DNA from: Pirellulales bacterium
GTDB lineage: Bacteria; Planctomycetota; Planctomycetia; Pirellulales; JAICIG01
Direction: 5' to 3'
Length of the DNA stretch: 50,774 nt
Assembly: GCA_025924495.1 (NCBI GenBank)
Contig: JAICIG010000003.1
Coordinates: 1 to 50,774, forward strand
The notes under the pieces are model-generated. The model did not search any database, was not told the DNA's origin, and saw only the letters and a program-made list of their open reading frames with translations. Made by a program: the position numbers and the translations under genes. Numbering within the stretch: the first letter of the stretch is position 1; each line of letters starts with the position of its first letter. Of this stretch, positions 26,683-35,322 are shown piece by piece.

Positions 26683-26779
26683 ACCATTGTCGTCTTTCGC
26701 TTCCCGCGAAAGAAACGTGCTTTTGCGGAGCAAAAGCCGACAATCGCGTGCTTTCGTCGGAGCGAAAGACGACAATGGT
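26683..26779. repeat. REP-like element: 19-bp inverted repeat enclosing three hairpins
   Basis: Outer arms ACCATTGTCGTCTTTCGCT (26683-26701) and its exact complement (26761-26779). Inside or sharing the arms are three short hairpins: CTTTCGC-TTCCC-GCGAAAG (26694-26712), CTTTTGC-GGA-GCAAAAG (26720-26736) and CTTTCG...CGAAAG (26751-26768), spaced 26 and 31 bp. It sits between two convergent genes and resembles the smaller element at 8256-8288. It is probably a tandem repetitive extragenic palindrome that may also act as a bidirectional 3'-end signal. Confidence 0.8.
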
Positions 26780-26810
26780 GCCGCGTAGTTCGCCGCTCTT
26801 TTTGCTGCGT

Positions 26811-29390
26811 TTACCGTTCGCTCTTCAAAAAGTGCTCGAAGAACGCATAAAGCACGTCGTTCGACTCCTCGTTCGGCGTATGATCCGGTCGATTCGTCAT
26901 CGCCACACGATTCGAATAGCCGAGCAGCCGATTGATGGCAATCGTGTGGTTGAGCGCGGCCCAGCGGGCGGGCGGGTCCTCCGATCCGCCGGAAACCAGG
27001 AACGGCCGCGGCGCCATGAGGGCGTGCAGCTCGTGCAGGTCGCAGCCTTCTTTTCGCAAAATCGGATAGAGGCCGCGGGCGGGATTCTCGGCGGTGATTA
27101 GGCCGCGCTCGCGCCAGGGACGCGGATGGTAGCCGAGATACCACGGCTCCCAATAGTTGATGCTGCCGCGCGTGTCGTCGAACACGATGCCGGGATCGGA
27201 CCAGGCGGCGCAAGCGAACTTGTCGAACAGGCAGGAGGCGAACATCGCCCACTTGCCACCGAACGAGTGGCCGACGATGCCGATCCGTTTCGCATCGACT
27301 TCCGGTCGCGCCGCCAGTACGTACCAGGCATTGGCTGCGGCATACGCCAACATAGAAAGCGGCTGGACCTGGGCGTGATCAAGGTCGGGATAGTACAAGG
27401 CATAGGTCTTGGCCGCGGTGGCTTCGGTCGTGCCAAGAGAGAGAGCCACAAAGCCGCGACGGGCGAGCTGAACGGCATAGTCGCGATACGGCTGGCCGAG
27501 GCCAATCGCCGTTTCGGGCTCATAGTAAATGGTCACCACCGCGGGTCGCGAGCCATCGCCGTCGGGAATCAGCAGATAACCGGTCGTGACTTCATTCGGC
27601 GTCCAGCGGAAGCGGATGCGGAGCTGCTGGAAGTTCTCTCGCCGCGTCGTCTCGAGTACTTCGACTTTCGGTTCGGTGATCAGCGGCGGCCAAGCACCGA
27701 GGAACTTCTGCCACTCGGCGAGCAGTTCCGCGCGGCGCTGCCGCCACTGCTCGGGCGTGCGGACGAGCGTACCATCGGCCCTGAGCAGCGGCGAGCGATA
27801 ATTGCCAAGCTTGTCTTGCCATTCTTTCGGAGGCGTAAAGTAGGGGGCGATCCGCTGCCAAGCATCGTTGCCGTCTGCAGCCGCTGTCTTGGGCTCTTTG
27901 CCCGCCCCGTCGACATGAACATGCAGCCGGTCAGTCGCGCTGACGCCGAACTCGTTGGTGCGTTCGACGCGAACCAAATAATCTCCCGGCTTTTCATAGC
28001 GGTGCGCCGTTGCGGCATAGCCATCAGGCGCCAGCTTCACTGCATTTCCGTCGGAGTGCACCTTGACGGCCGGGCTGCCGTCGCCGAAATCCCACGTCTC
28101 CTCGCCTGCGGTCGTATTGAACGTGCGGACCTTGAACGTGATCGGATCGCCGGGCCGAATGTCGAACGTTGGCGAATAATTCGCATGAATCGAAGGGATG
28201 CGGCGTTCCGGATGATCGCGATCGGCGACGAGCACGATGGCGAAGTCGTACGCCGTATTGCCCGCCTCGTCGGTCATCTTGAGCGTTTCGGCAAAGCGGC
28301 CGGGGGCCTGATATGTCCGTTCGACGCGGGGACCGTCGGCCATCGAACCGTCGCCGAATTGCCACCGATAGGCGGCAATTTTTCCCGAAGCGCTCCACGA
28401 TTTGGCGCCGTCGAGTGCGACGCTCTCGCCGGCAAAGATCAACTGATGCGGCCGCGCCACGGCGATCAGCTTTGGCTGATATTGTTTCAGGTACGCCTCC
28501 CACAGAAAGGCATAACCCTCCTGCGTGCCCCACTTGCCCGAGGGCTGCCGGCTCTTGATCTCGAAATGCAAATGCGACCACCCCCCGCTGCCTCCTTCTT
28601 TGCCCAAGAGACCGATCCGCTCGCCCATCTTTACCACGCGGCCGGGTGAGAGCCGTTTGTCGATCTCCTTCAGGTGGCTATAGCGGTAGTACCAGCCGCG
28701 CGGGTCAAGCAGATAGACTACGTCGTAGCGCGGCGCGACAGGAGTGTCTTGCTTGTGACCTTCGAGCACTGTATCGCCGACCGATACCACAAGCCCATCC
28801 GTGGCCGCGATGACTTCGACCAGTCCCTCTGAGCCGCCGATGTCGAGCCCGCTGTGATAGTAAATCTTGCGTTTGCCCGCCTGGTCGCCGCCGTCAACGA
28901 ACACCGGCTCATTGGCCATCTGGGTATCGGTGGCGAACCACTTCTGCTTGACTGGATACAGGAACGTGCCAGCCGCCAAGAGCGGCGAACCGGCCGGCCA
29001 CAGCCGCAGGCGCACGTCCTTGTCGAGGCCCCAAAAACTCGGATCGCCATTCTCGTTGTTACCCTTCGTGATCGGGCAATCGATCTGCACGGCGCCAACG
29101 GCTTTCGGCAAATGATAGTTCGCCGAGACCAACTCCGTTCGCTGGCCATTGACTTCGACGACGACTTCGGCCTTTCGCACGGCGAAGCAGACCGGATCTC
29201 GCGTCTCGTGCAAGTCGAGCACCTTGACGCGCGTCGCGGAGCCATTCGAAAAGGTTACCTCGGCCGATTCTCCGACGTTCAAATCGACCACGCGCACCAG
29301 CGGCTCGAGCGTCGGCGGCGGTTCGGCGGCAGAAAGCGTTCCGCACAGAGTCAGTCCGAAGATCGCTAAATACAAAGGCGGTCGCGGCAT
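26811..29390 (-). CDS. Exported M23-type peptidase / PKD / alpha-beta hydrolase fusion
   Basis: 859 aa from ATG 29390, which is followed directly by a signal peptide (PLYLAIFGLTLCGTLSAAE) and preceded by GAGGTGAG; the upstream 39-codon extension is unlikely. Three modules are visible. The first is LytM/M23-like (about 170-285), with zinc-ligand pattern H179xxxD183 (YYHSGLDIGG) and H273xH275 (WSHLHFEI), as in peptidoglycan endopeptidases. Then come two PKD-like beta domains (about 318-390, YRWQFGDGS; about 410-495, ETWDFGDGSP). The last is an alpha/beta hydrolase (about 520-859) with nucleophile Ser in VGHSFGGKW and a probable catalytic His in NRPDHTPNE, resembling carbohydrate esterases. All canonical residues are present in both catalytic modules. 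Confidence 0.88.
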   Translation of the reverse strand: MPRPPLYLAIFGLTLCGTLSAAEPPPTLEPLVRVVDLNVGESAEVTFSNGSATRVKVLDLHETRDPVCFAVRKAEVVVEVNGQRTELVSANYHLPKAVGAVQIDCPITKGNNENGDPSFWGLDKDVRLRLWPAGSPLLAAGTFLYPVKQKWFATDTQMANEPVFVDGGDQAGKRKIYYHSGLDIGGSEGLVEVIAATDGLVVSVGDTVLEGHKQDTPVAPRYDVVYLLDPRGWYYRYSHLKEIDKRLSPGRVVKMGERIGLLGKEGGSGGWSHLHFEIKSRQPSGKWGTQEGYAFLWEAYLKQYQPKLIAVARPHQLIFAGESVALDGAKSWSASGKIAAYRWQFGDGSMADGPRVERTYQAPGRFAETLKMTDEAGNTAYDFAIVLVADRDHPERRIPSIHANYSPTFDIRPGDPITFKVRTFNTTAGEETWDFGDGSPAVKVHSDGNAVKLAPDGYAATAHRYEKPGDYLVRVERTNEFGVSATDRLHVHVDGAGKEPKTAAADGNDAWQRIAPYFTPPKEWQDKLGNYRSPLLRADGTLVRTPEQWRQRRAELLAEWQKFLGAWPPLITEPKVEVLETTRRENFQQLRIRFRWTPNEVTTGYLLIPDGDGSRPAVVTIYYEPETAIGLGQPYRDYAVQLARRGFVALSLGTTEATAAKTYALYYPDLDHAQVQPLSMLAYAAANAWYVLAARPEVDAKRIGIVGHSFGGKWAMFASCLFDKFACAAWSDPGIVFDDTRGSINYWEPWYLGYHPRPWRERGLITAENPARGLYPILRKEGCDLHELHALMAPRPFLVSGGSEDPPARWAALNHTIAINRLLGYSNRVAMTNRPDHTPNEESNDVLYAFFEHFLKSER

Positions 29391-29836
29391 TAGGTGGCTC
29401 ACCTCATTGGGCGCTAGGTTTGAATTTCGGCACATTGTAAGCGATCTGTCTTCCCGATGCGCGGGCGGACAATAACAAGATGGGCGGACCGAGTGACGTT
29501 TGGCCAACGAATTACAGCTGGCGGGGGATCATTGTTCCCGTCCTTTTATCGGACATTGTTTTGCGTGCCGAGCCCGGGGCGAATGCGCCGCCGCACTCGG
29601 AAACAGACGCGCCTTCTTCTGTCGAAACGGAAAGGAGCTTAAAATCGCTTTGGAGCCGGCCTGCGTTTATTGAGCTGGCTGTAACCGCCTCGGCGGACCG
29701 CACGCCGTGTGAACGACCGTCACTCAGAACGGAAGACCCTGCCATTTGTCCAGTGCATGCGCAAAACGGCCCCCGAAGATTCTGTCGGGAAGCACCCGTC
29801 GCCGCGAATCGGGAACGAAGAGACCTGAGAGACACT
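29391..29836. other. Divergent intergenic region, nothing recognised
   Basis: 446 bp between the divergent M23/esterase gene and the glycoside-hydrolase-like gene. The plus frame stays open upstream of 29837 to 29480, but the translation is not protein-like and precedes a clear signal peptide. No repeat, RNA or well-formed promoter was identified. Confidence 0.45.
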
Positions 29837-31813
29837 ATGAGAATATCAGCGATTTCGACCGCGATCGTCCTTTTCATTGCTTCAGCTTGCATGCAAACCA
29901 CATGCTTTGCAGAGGCCGTGTTCGAATCAGATTTTTCCCAAGGCGATTTCGCCGCTCTTGGCTGGAAAGCAAAGGGAGGCTGGGACGTTTTCACCTATCC
30001 GAAGGAAACGGCGAATGATCCGGGGGCTGTAGCCCGTTTCGCGGCCAACCAGCCCGACGCCTCGCTGATCCGAACCTTTAACGAGATCAAGAACCCGAAA
30101 AGGTTGACGCTGTCGCTCGACTATGGCTGGGGTTGGGGAGACGCCGGGCAGGCGGCGGACGCGGTGGCATTCATGCTGCTCGATGCCCGTGGCGACGGAT
30201 ACGTTTTCGAGATCCACCGCTGCAAAGCGACTTGGGCGGTGCAGTGGGCTAAGGTGACGGGTCGTGCTGCTCAGGCGGATAAAGTGTGGGCAAGCGAGGA
30301 AATTGACGCCAGCCACCCTTCTGTTCGCGATGGAGGCGGCTTGAGCCGGCTTACGATTAAGCGCGAAAGCGACGGCGCCTGGAGTATCGCCAGTCAGCAG
30401 TGGAACAAGGGAAAGGGCGGCGTCGTGAGATTCAATGACTCCACGACGACTTCTTTCACTCAACTCGTGCTGTTAGGAACCCGCAACTTTGACGATCAGC
30501 TCTTCAATCGCGTTGTGCTGACTACGGAAGACGCCGATGCCCGCGTCACCGCCGCCCGCCCGGCGAGCGAGTTTTTAAGCAGCATCGGAGTCGTATCTAC
30601 CTTTCCCGATCGCGGGCAGCCCCTCTCCAAGACGATCGAGATGATCAATTATGGCGGATTTCGCTGGGTGCGAGGCGGCATCGAGGGACTATCGACCGAG
30701 GGTCCCACCACGCTCAGGACCTTTCTGGAACTGCACCGGAAGACGGGCGTCCGGTTCAGTTGGGGACTGGTCAGCGGCGGCGCCGACATTGAGAAGCTGA
30801 TCGCAACCGCCAGGGAGTTGGCGGCGGCCGACGCACTTTTGGCCTTCGAGGGAAATAACGAACCGAACAACTGGGGCGTCAGCTACCTGGGAGGGCAAGG
30901 GGGCGGTCGTGCAGCGTCGTGGTTGGCGGTAGCCAAGTTGCAGCGAGATCTATATAGCGCCGTCAAGAGCGATCCGGCGCTTAAGAAGTATCCGGTCTGG
31001 TCGATCAGCGAGAACGGCGGCGAAGTCGACAATGTCGGCTTGCAGTTTCTCACAATACCGCCAGGCGCCGGCGCGGCAATGCCCGCGGGCACGAAGTATG
31101 CCGACTGCGCCAATGTGCATAACTACATTTACCATCCCAATTCGCCGGGCCTGGCCGACAACAAGACGTGGAATGCGGCCGACCCGACCTCAGCATGCAA
31201 GGTCGATGGCTTGTACGGCAACTACGGTCTCACCTGGGCCAAGCATTTTCGCGGCTACTCAGAGACTGAACTGGTCGCGCTGCCACGCGTGGCGACGGAA
31301 ACCGGCTGTACCATCGATGGTACCATCACCGAGGAGATCCAGGCGCTTAATCTGTTGAGCATGTACCTGGATCAATTCGCACGAGGCTGGAGTCACACGG
31401 CGGTTTACCTGTTGCGCGACCGTACGGACGAAGCCGGCAATCAGAGCTTCGGTTTCTTCAAGCCCGACTATACGCCTCGTAAAGCGGCCGTCTATTTGCA
31501 CAATCTCACAACGATTCTGGCCGACCGCGGCTCGCCGGCCAGCGCGGGACAACTCAATTACTCCATCGCCGAGCAACCTCCCACCGTCCACGACTTGCTG
31601 TTACAAAAGAGCGACGGCGCCTTTGCGCTCGTGGTTTGGGATGAACGATTGCAGGGTTCCGATGAAATCGAGGTGCGTCTGGGCAATACGTACTCGGCGA
31701 AGATCTACGATCCGACGATCGGCACGGAACCTGTCGCTAGCCATGCGAGCGTCGCCTCGCTGAAGCTCGCTTTGAGCGATCATCCGCTGGTCATCGCCGT
31801 GGCGCCGAAATAA
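29837..31813 (+). CDS. Exported glycoside-hydrolase-like protein (TIM-barrel type)
   Basis: 658 aa. Signal peptide ISAISTAIVLFIASACMQTTCFAEA. The N-terminal part (about 28-235) looks like a beta-sandwich (FESDFSQGDFAALGWKAKGGW, LTLSLDYGWGWGD, GDGYVFEIHRCKATWAVQWA). The C-terminal part looks like a (beta/alpha)8 barrel. FEGNNEPNNWG (Glu about 341) fits the acid/base 'NEP' motif of clan GH-A, and VATETGCTIDGT (Glu about 488) fits the nucleophile strand. The likely role is hydrolysis of a polysaccharide outside the cytoplasm; the GH family cannot be named from this. The start is chosen for the signal peptide and the weak GAGAG upstream. No operon partner is evident. Confidence 0.75.
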   Translation: MRISAISTAIVLFIASACMQTTCFAEAVFESDFSQGDFAALGWKAKGGWDVFTYPKETANDPGAVARFAANQPDASLIRTFNEIKNPKRLTLSLDYGWGWGDAGQAADAVAFMLLDARGDGYVFEIHRCKATWAVQWAKVTGRAAQADKVWASEEIDASHPSVRDGGGLSRLTIKRESDGAWSIASQQWNKGKGGVVRFNDSTTTSFTQLVLLGTRNFDDQLFNRVVLTTEDADARVTAARPASEFLSSIGVVSTFPDRGQPLSKTIEMINYGGFRWVRGGIEGLSTEGPTTLRTFLELHRKTGVRFSWGLVSGGADIEKLIATARELAAADALLAFEGNNEPNNWGVSYLGGQGGGRAASWLAVAKLQRDLYSAVKSDPALKKYPVWSISENGGEVDNVGLQFLTIPPGAGAAMPAGTKYADCANVHNYIYHPNSPGLADNKTWNAADPTSACKVDGLYGNYGLTWAKHFRGYSETELVALPRVATETGCTIDGTITEEIQALNLLSMYLDQFARGWSHTAVYLLRDRTDEAGNQSFGFFKPDYTPRKAAVYLHNLTTILADRGSPASAGQLNYSIAEQPPTVHDLLLQKSDGAFALVVWDERLQGSDEIEVRLGNTYSAKIYDPTIGTEPVASHASVASLKLALSDHPLVIAVAPK

Positions 31814-32006
31814 TTGGCTGCAGCAGAGAGCGCGGTTCGCTCGCCATTTTCTTCGCCAGCCGCCCAAAGCGGCCGCTGTGATTTACTTTACTCCCGCACT
31901 CGCTCGGACTACCATACCGGGCGAACGCGGGCTCGCCCGAGCCGCAACACTAAGCCGTAACACCGAGCGGGACATCCTGGAAACCGTCTTTGAAAGGACC
32001 GATCTG

Positions 32007-32588
32007 ATGCGCCGATACTTTCCTGCATTGTTGTTGACCTTCATCGCTGGTATGACCGCGCTGACCGCTAAACCTGCGGTTGCCGCCGATGAATATGCCT
32101 ACGATCCAGTCCATTCGTCGATCAGCTTCAAGGCCCGGCACCTCGATATCAGTTGGATCCATGGCCGCTTCAACGAAGCGGAAGGCAAATTCACGCTCGA
32201 TCGCAAGGACCCGTCGAAATCAAAATTCGAACTGTCGATCAAGGTTGACAGTGTTGACACGGCCAACAAGGCGCGCGACGAGCACCTGCGGCAGCCCGAT
32301 TACTTCGATGCCAAGCAATTCCCGACGATCGAATTCAAGAGCACGAGCGTCAAAGCCATTCCTCACGGCTACGAGGTGACGGGCGACTTCACGATGCACG
32401 GCAAGACGAAACCGGTGACAATCAAGTTGCTCGGCGGAAAAGAAATCGAATTCAGGGGGACGAAACGCGTAGGATTTTCCACCGAAATCGCTCTGAAACG
32501 GAGCGACTTCGGCTTTGATCCCACGCAAATCGGACTGATTGGCGATGAGGCGTTGATTTTCATCGATTGCGAAGGCATGCGGCAATAA
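32007..32588 (+). CDS. YceI family exported protein
   Basis: 193 aa. Signal peptide (RRYFPALLLTFIAGMTALTA...AVAA) followed by the YceI lipocalin-like barrel: YDPVHSSISFKARHLDISWI, SIKVDSVDTANKARDEHLRQ, PDYFDAKQFPTIEFKST, GDFTMHGKTKPVTI and RSDFGFD. Family members bind polyisoprenoid-type lipids in the periplasm. ATG 32007 is chosen because the signal peptide begins there and AAAGGA precedes it; the 43-codon upstream extension is not protein-like. It is three bases before the next gene and therefore probably co-translated with it. Confidence 0.92.
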   Translation: MRRYFPALLLTFIAGMTALTAKPAVAADEYAYDPVHSSISFKARHLDISWIHGRFNEAEGKFTLDRKDPSKSKFELSIKVDSVDTANKARDEHLRQPDYFDAKQFPTIEFKSTSVKAIPHGYEVTGDFTMHGKTKPVTIKLLGGKEIEFRGTKRVGFSTEIALKRSDFGFDPTQIGLIGDEALIFIDCEGMRQ

Positions 32589-32591
32589 GGG

Positions 32592-33485
32592 ATGCCCGAC
32601 GCGGCGCTGTATTTGAAGGGCGCGCTTGCCGCCGCAGGCGTTAGCGCCCTCTGCGTGCTGGTCGTCGCCAGTTGGCGGCGGCCAGACAGCCGGACGCGCA
32701 GCAATCTTGCTGCCGTCTTGGGCGTCGGCCTGGGCCTGGGGGCGGGATATTCTGCGATGCGGTTGCGTCTTGCCTGGCCGCCGGCCAATGCACTCGGGCG
32801 ATTTCTGCTGATCGTCTTGCCGGTCGTGCTCCTCGGGGAATTGCTCGCGGGCCTCGAAAGCGTGCCGCGCCGTGTTGCCTGGTTGTTGCGGTTGGCGATC
32901 GCGGCCGCCGCAGGCCCCGTGTTGCTCTATCGATCGGTCTATGTTGCAGGGGCGAACCCGCAGTGGACGCCGGCAGAGGCGGGAATCGTCTTCGCCGGCA
33001 CAGCCGCGCTACTGTTCGCTGAGTGGAGCGTGCTCAGCTCGCTGTGCCAGCGGACGTCGACTCTCGTCTTGCCGTTCGCCCTCGCGATGGCGAGCCTGTG
33101 CGGCGGCATGGCGATCATGCTTGCCGGTTATCTGGGCGGAGGCGCGGCAACCTTGCCTCTCGCCGCGTCGTTGGCAGGCGCGGCGGCCGCCAATGCCGTA
33201 TTCAACAAGCAACCTGCTTCCGCCGGCATATCCGGCATCGGCCTCGTCGGGTTGTACAGCTTGCTCCTAATCGGCCGGTTCTTTGGCGAGCTTCCCAGCG
33301 CGGCGGCGTTCGCGGTGTTTCTTTCGCCGCTGATGTGCTGCGCGAGCGAGCTTCCGATCCTTCGTAACCGCGGTCCCTGGCTCAAAGCCGCCATTGGCCT
33401 GACGCTCGCGGCCATTCCACTGGCCATCGTGCTCGCCCTGGCGAAAACAAAATTTGACCAGGAGATGGCGCCGCTACTGCGGTAG
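32592..33485 (+). CDS. Polytopic membrane protein, unknown function
   Basis: 297 aa with about eight hydrophobic helices (e.g. GALAAAGVSALCVLVVAS, NLAAVLGVGLGLGAG, FLLIVLPVVLLGELLAG, LLRLAIAAAAGPVLLY, SLCGGMAIMLAGYLGGGAAT, GLVGLYSLLLIG, LKAAIGLTLAAIPLAIVLAL). No conserved polar motif or known transporter signature is visible. The ATG lies three bases after the YceI stop, so it is probably in the same operon; a membrane partner for the lipid-binding YceI protein is a possibility only. Confidence 0.8.
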   Translation: MPDAALYLKGALAAAGVSALCVLVVASWRRPDSRTRSNLAAVLGVGLGLGAGYSAMRLRLAWPPANALGRFLLIVLPVVLLGELLAGLESVPRRVAWLLRLAIAAAAGPVLLYRSVYVAGANPQWTPAEAGIVFAGTAALLFAEWSVLSSLCQRTSTLVLPFALAMASLCGGMAIMLAGYLGGGAATLPLAASLAGAAAANAVFNKQPASAGISGIGLVGLYSLLLIGRFFGELPSAAAFAVFLSPLMCCASELPILRNRGPWLKAAIGLTLAAIPLAIVLALAKTKFDQEMAPLLR

Positions 33486-33499
33486 TGCGTTGTAGGCAG

Positions 33500-33569
33500 C
33501 GCCGTCCCTGGCGTTCCGCGAAGCTTGAAAAACCGCCGATTCGCAGTTCACGTAACGCCAGAGACGGCG
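33500..33569. terminator. Inverted repeat between convergent genes
   Basis: CGCCGTCCCTGGCGTT (33500-33515) and AACGCCAGAGACGGCG (33554-33569) pair over 16 bp with one mismatch; a smaller GCGAA...TTCGC pair lies inside. It sits 14 bp after the membrane-protein stop and 79 bp before the oxidoreductase stop on the other strand. A bidirectional terminator or dispersed palindrome is likely; there is no T-run. Confidence 0.5.
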
Positions 33570-33647
33570 TGTTCCCTGCAGATCCTGCGGCCCGCCTCGC
33601 CGCAGCTCGTTGCGCCGGTCTTTGCGACGCTGTGACGATCGCAGGAC

Positions 33648-35309
33648 TTATCGCAGCCCGGCAAGCTCCTGCAATACGTGCCAATTCTCCAAGCGGTCTT
33701 CGCGAGCCTGCTTCAGCAGTTCCGAGGGATTGCCATCCTTATCAAAGTGCTTGGAGAATCGTCCTTCGCTGCGGCAGAAGTCGATGAAGTCGACCGTCTC
33801 GCCGGTCTTAGGATTAGTAAACCAATCCTCCTTCATGGCGGGATTGCCCTGCAGCGAGAGCCGCTTCTTGATCGTATCTCCGGCGCGGGGATCGTAGATC
33901 AACAGCGGGAAGGCGCGCGTGTCGACCGCCAGCCGGGCCTGCTCGGAAGCCATGTTGTCGGCCACGCCGTGCTCAGGCTGGCAAGTGGTGTAGCAATTGA
34001 TCAGCGCCGGACCGTCGAACTCCAAGGCGCCGAGTATGGCTTTGTAGAAATGGTTGGTGTGGGCGCACGTCGTCTGCGCCACGAAGGTGCGCGGATGCAT
34101 CATGGCGATTTGGGCGATTTCCTTGCGGCGTTCCTGCTTGCCGCCATACGCCTTGCCGTGCACGCTCATCTTGGTGTTCTGACCGGTGAAGGTGCTCGTC
34201 GACGCTTGCCCGCCGGTGTTGGAATAGACCTGCGTGTCGAGGACGAACACTTTGATGTTCATGCCCGAGGCCAGCATCCGCGAGAGCGACTGAAAGCCGA
34301 TGTCGAACATCGCGCCGTCGCCGCCGATGCACCACAGAGGTTTGTCTTGCCAGCCCATCTGATCCCAACGCGAGCGCACACCCATGGCGTCGGCCGGCGC
34401 GTTCTCGAACAGGGAATTCGTCCAAGGGACCATGTACGGGTTGTAGGGGTACGTCGAAGTGTAAACGGTATTGCAGCCGGTGGCGGCGACGATCGCCCAC
34501 TGGTCGCCGTACTTCGCGCCGGTGGCGGCGCACATCATTCGCAAGGCGGTCCCTTCGCCGCAACCGGCGCACGAGCCGGCGCCGCCGACATAAATGTGCG
34601 TCTTCTCGCGCAACATCATGTCGATCAGCAGGTTCTCGTTGATGTAGCGCTCGTCCGACGGGCCGACCTGCTTGAACAGCCGATGACTGAGCCGGATGTT
34701 GCGGATATCCTGCTCGGTTTTGGGAATCATCTTCAATGCGTTGTCGTCGCAGACCGTCACGCACTCAGCGCAGCCCTTGCATTTGCTCGGGTCGATGATG
34801 ATCGCGAAGCGGCCCCCTTCCTGGCCCTTCTTCTTCGGACCTTCATAATACTTTCGCGTGCGCGACCACTGCTGTGCGAACATCTCGCGGTCGGCAGGCT
34901 CAGCGATTGTTTGCAGCTTTTCCTCCAAGGTCGACTCGGCCAGCACCTTGCCCAGAATGGCCGTGTCGGGGCATTCCGTGACGCAATCCATACAGCCCGT
35001 GCAGTTGTCGGCGATGTACTGCGGTATTTCCGGCGCCACGTAGCTGAAGTCGCGCAGCGCCGCGGTTCCGGCGGGAATCAGCGAGCGGGCCAACGACAAG
35101 TCGGACGGCAGTTCTTTCTCGCCATAGCCTTCTTCGTAGCCGCGAATGATGCGTTCATTGAAATCGCGGACGTCAAGCACCGGCAGCTTGACGTTTTTAT
35201 AGGGAGCGTCGACCAGCGTGCCGTAACAGTTGTTGTTAAACGGATCGCGGTCGCTCGCTTCATTCATGGAGCAGGAATTATCGGGCACATGTTTCTCGAC
35301 AATAGCCAT
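33648..35309 (-). CDS. Pyruvate:ferredoxin-type oxidoreductase, ferredoxin + TPP subunit
   Basis: 553 aa, equivalent to the C-terminal half of single-chain PFOR. Two 4Fe-4S clusters are visible: C103-TG-C-MD-C-VTE-C113-P and C177-KG-C-AE-C-VTV-C187-D. The thiamine-diphosphate domain follows, with GSCAGCGEGT, AATGCNTVYTSTYPYNPY, GGDGAMFDIGFQSLSRML and DTQVYSNTGGQASTST. With the upstream subunit it oxidises pyruvate (or a related 2-oxoacid) to acyl-CoA and CO2, passing electrons to ferredoxin or flavodoxin. ATG 35309 is preceded by AAAGG and lies 13 bp after the partner's stop; a longer frame to 35507 is antisense-like, basic sequence overlapping the partner gene and is rejected. Cytosolic. Confidence 0.92.
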   Translation of the reverse strand: MAIVEKHVPDNSCSMNEASDRDPFNNNCYGTLVDAPYKNVKLPVLDVRDFNERIIRGYEEGYGEKELPSDLSLARSLIPAGTAALRDFSYVAPEIPQYIADNCTGCMDCVTECPDTAILGKVLAESTLEEKLQTIAEPADREMFAQQWSRTRKYYEGPKKKGQEGGRFAIIIDPSKCKGCAECVTVCDDNALKMIPKTEQDIRNIRLSHRLFKQVGPSDERYINENLLIDMMLREKTHIYVGGAGSCAGCGEGTALRMMCAATGAKYGDQWAIVAATGCNTVYTSTYPYNPYMVPWTNSLFENAPADAMGVRSRWDQMGWQDKPLWCIGGDGAMFDIGFQSLSRMLASGMNIKVFVLDTQVYSNTGGQASTSTFTGQNTKMSVHGKAYGGKQERRKEIAQIAMMHPRTFVAQTTCAHTNHFYKAILGALEFDGPALINCYTTCQPEHGVADNMASEQARLAVDTRAFPLLIYDPRAGDTIKKRLSLQGNPAMKEDWFTNPKTGETVDFIDFCRSEGRFSKHFDKDGNPSELLKQAREDRLENWHVLQELAGLR

Positions 35310-35322
35310 CTTGAAAGACCTT

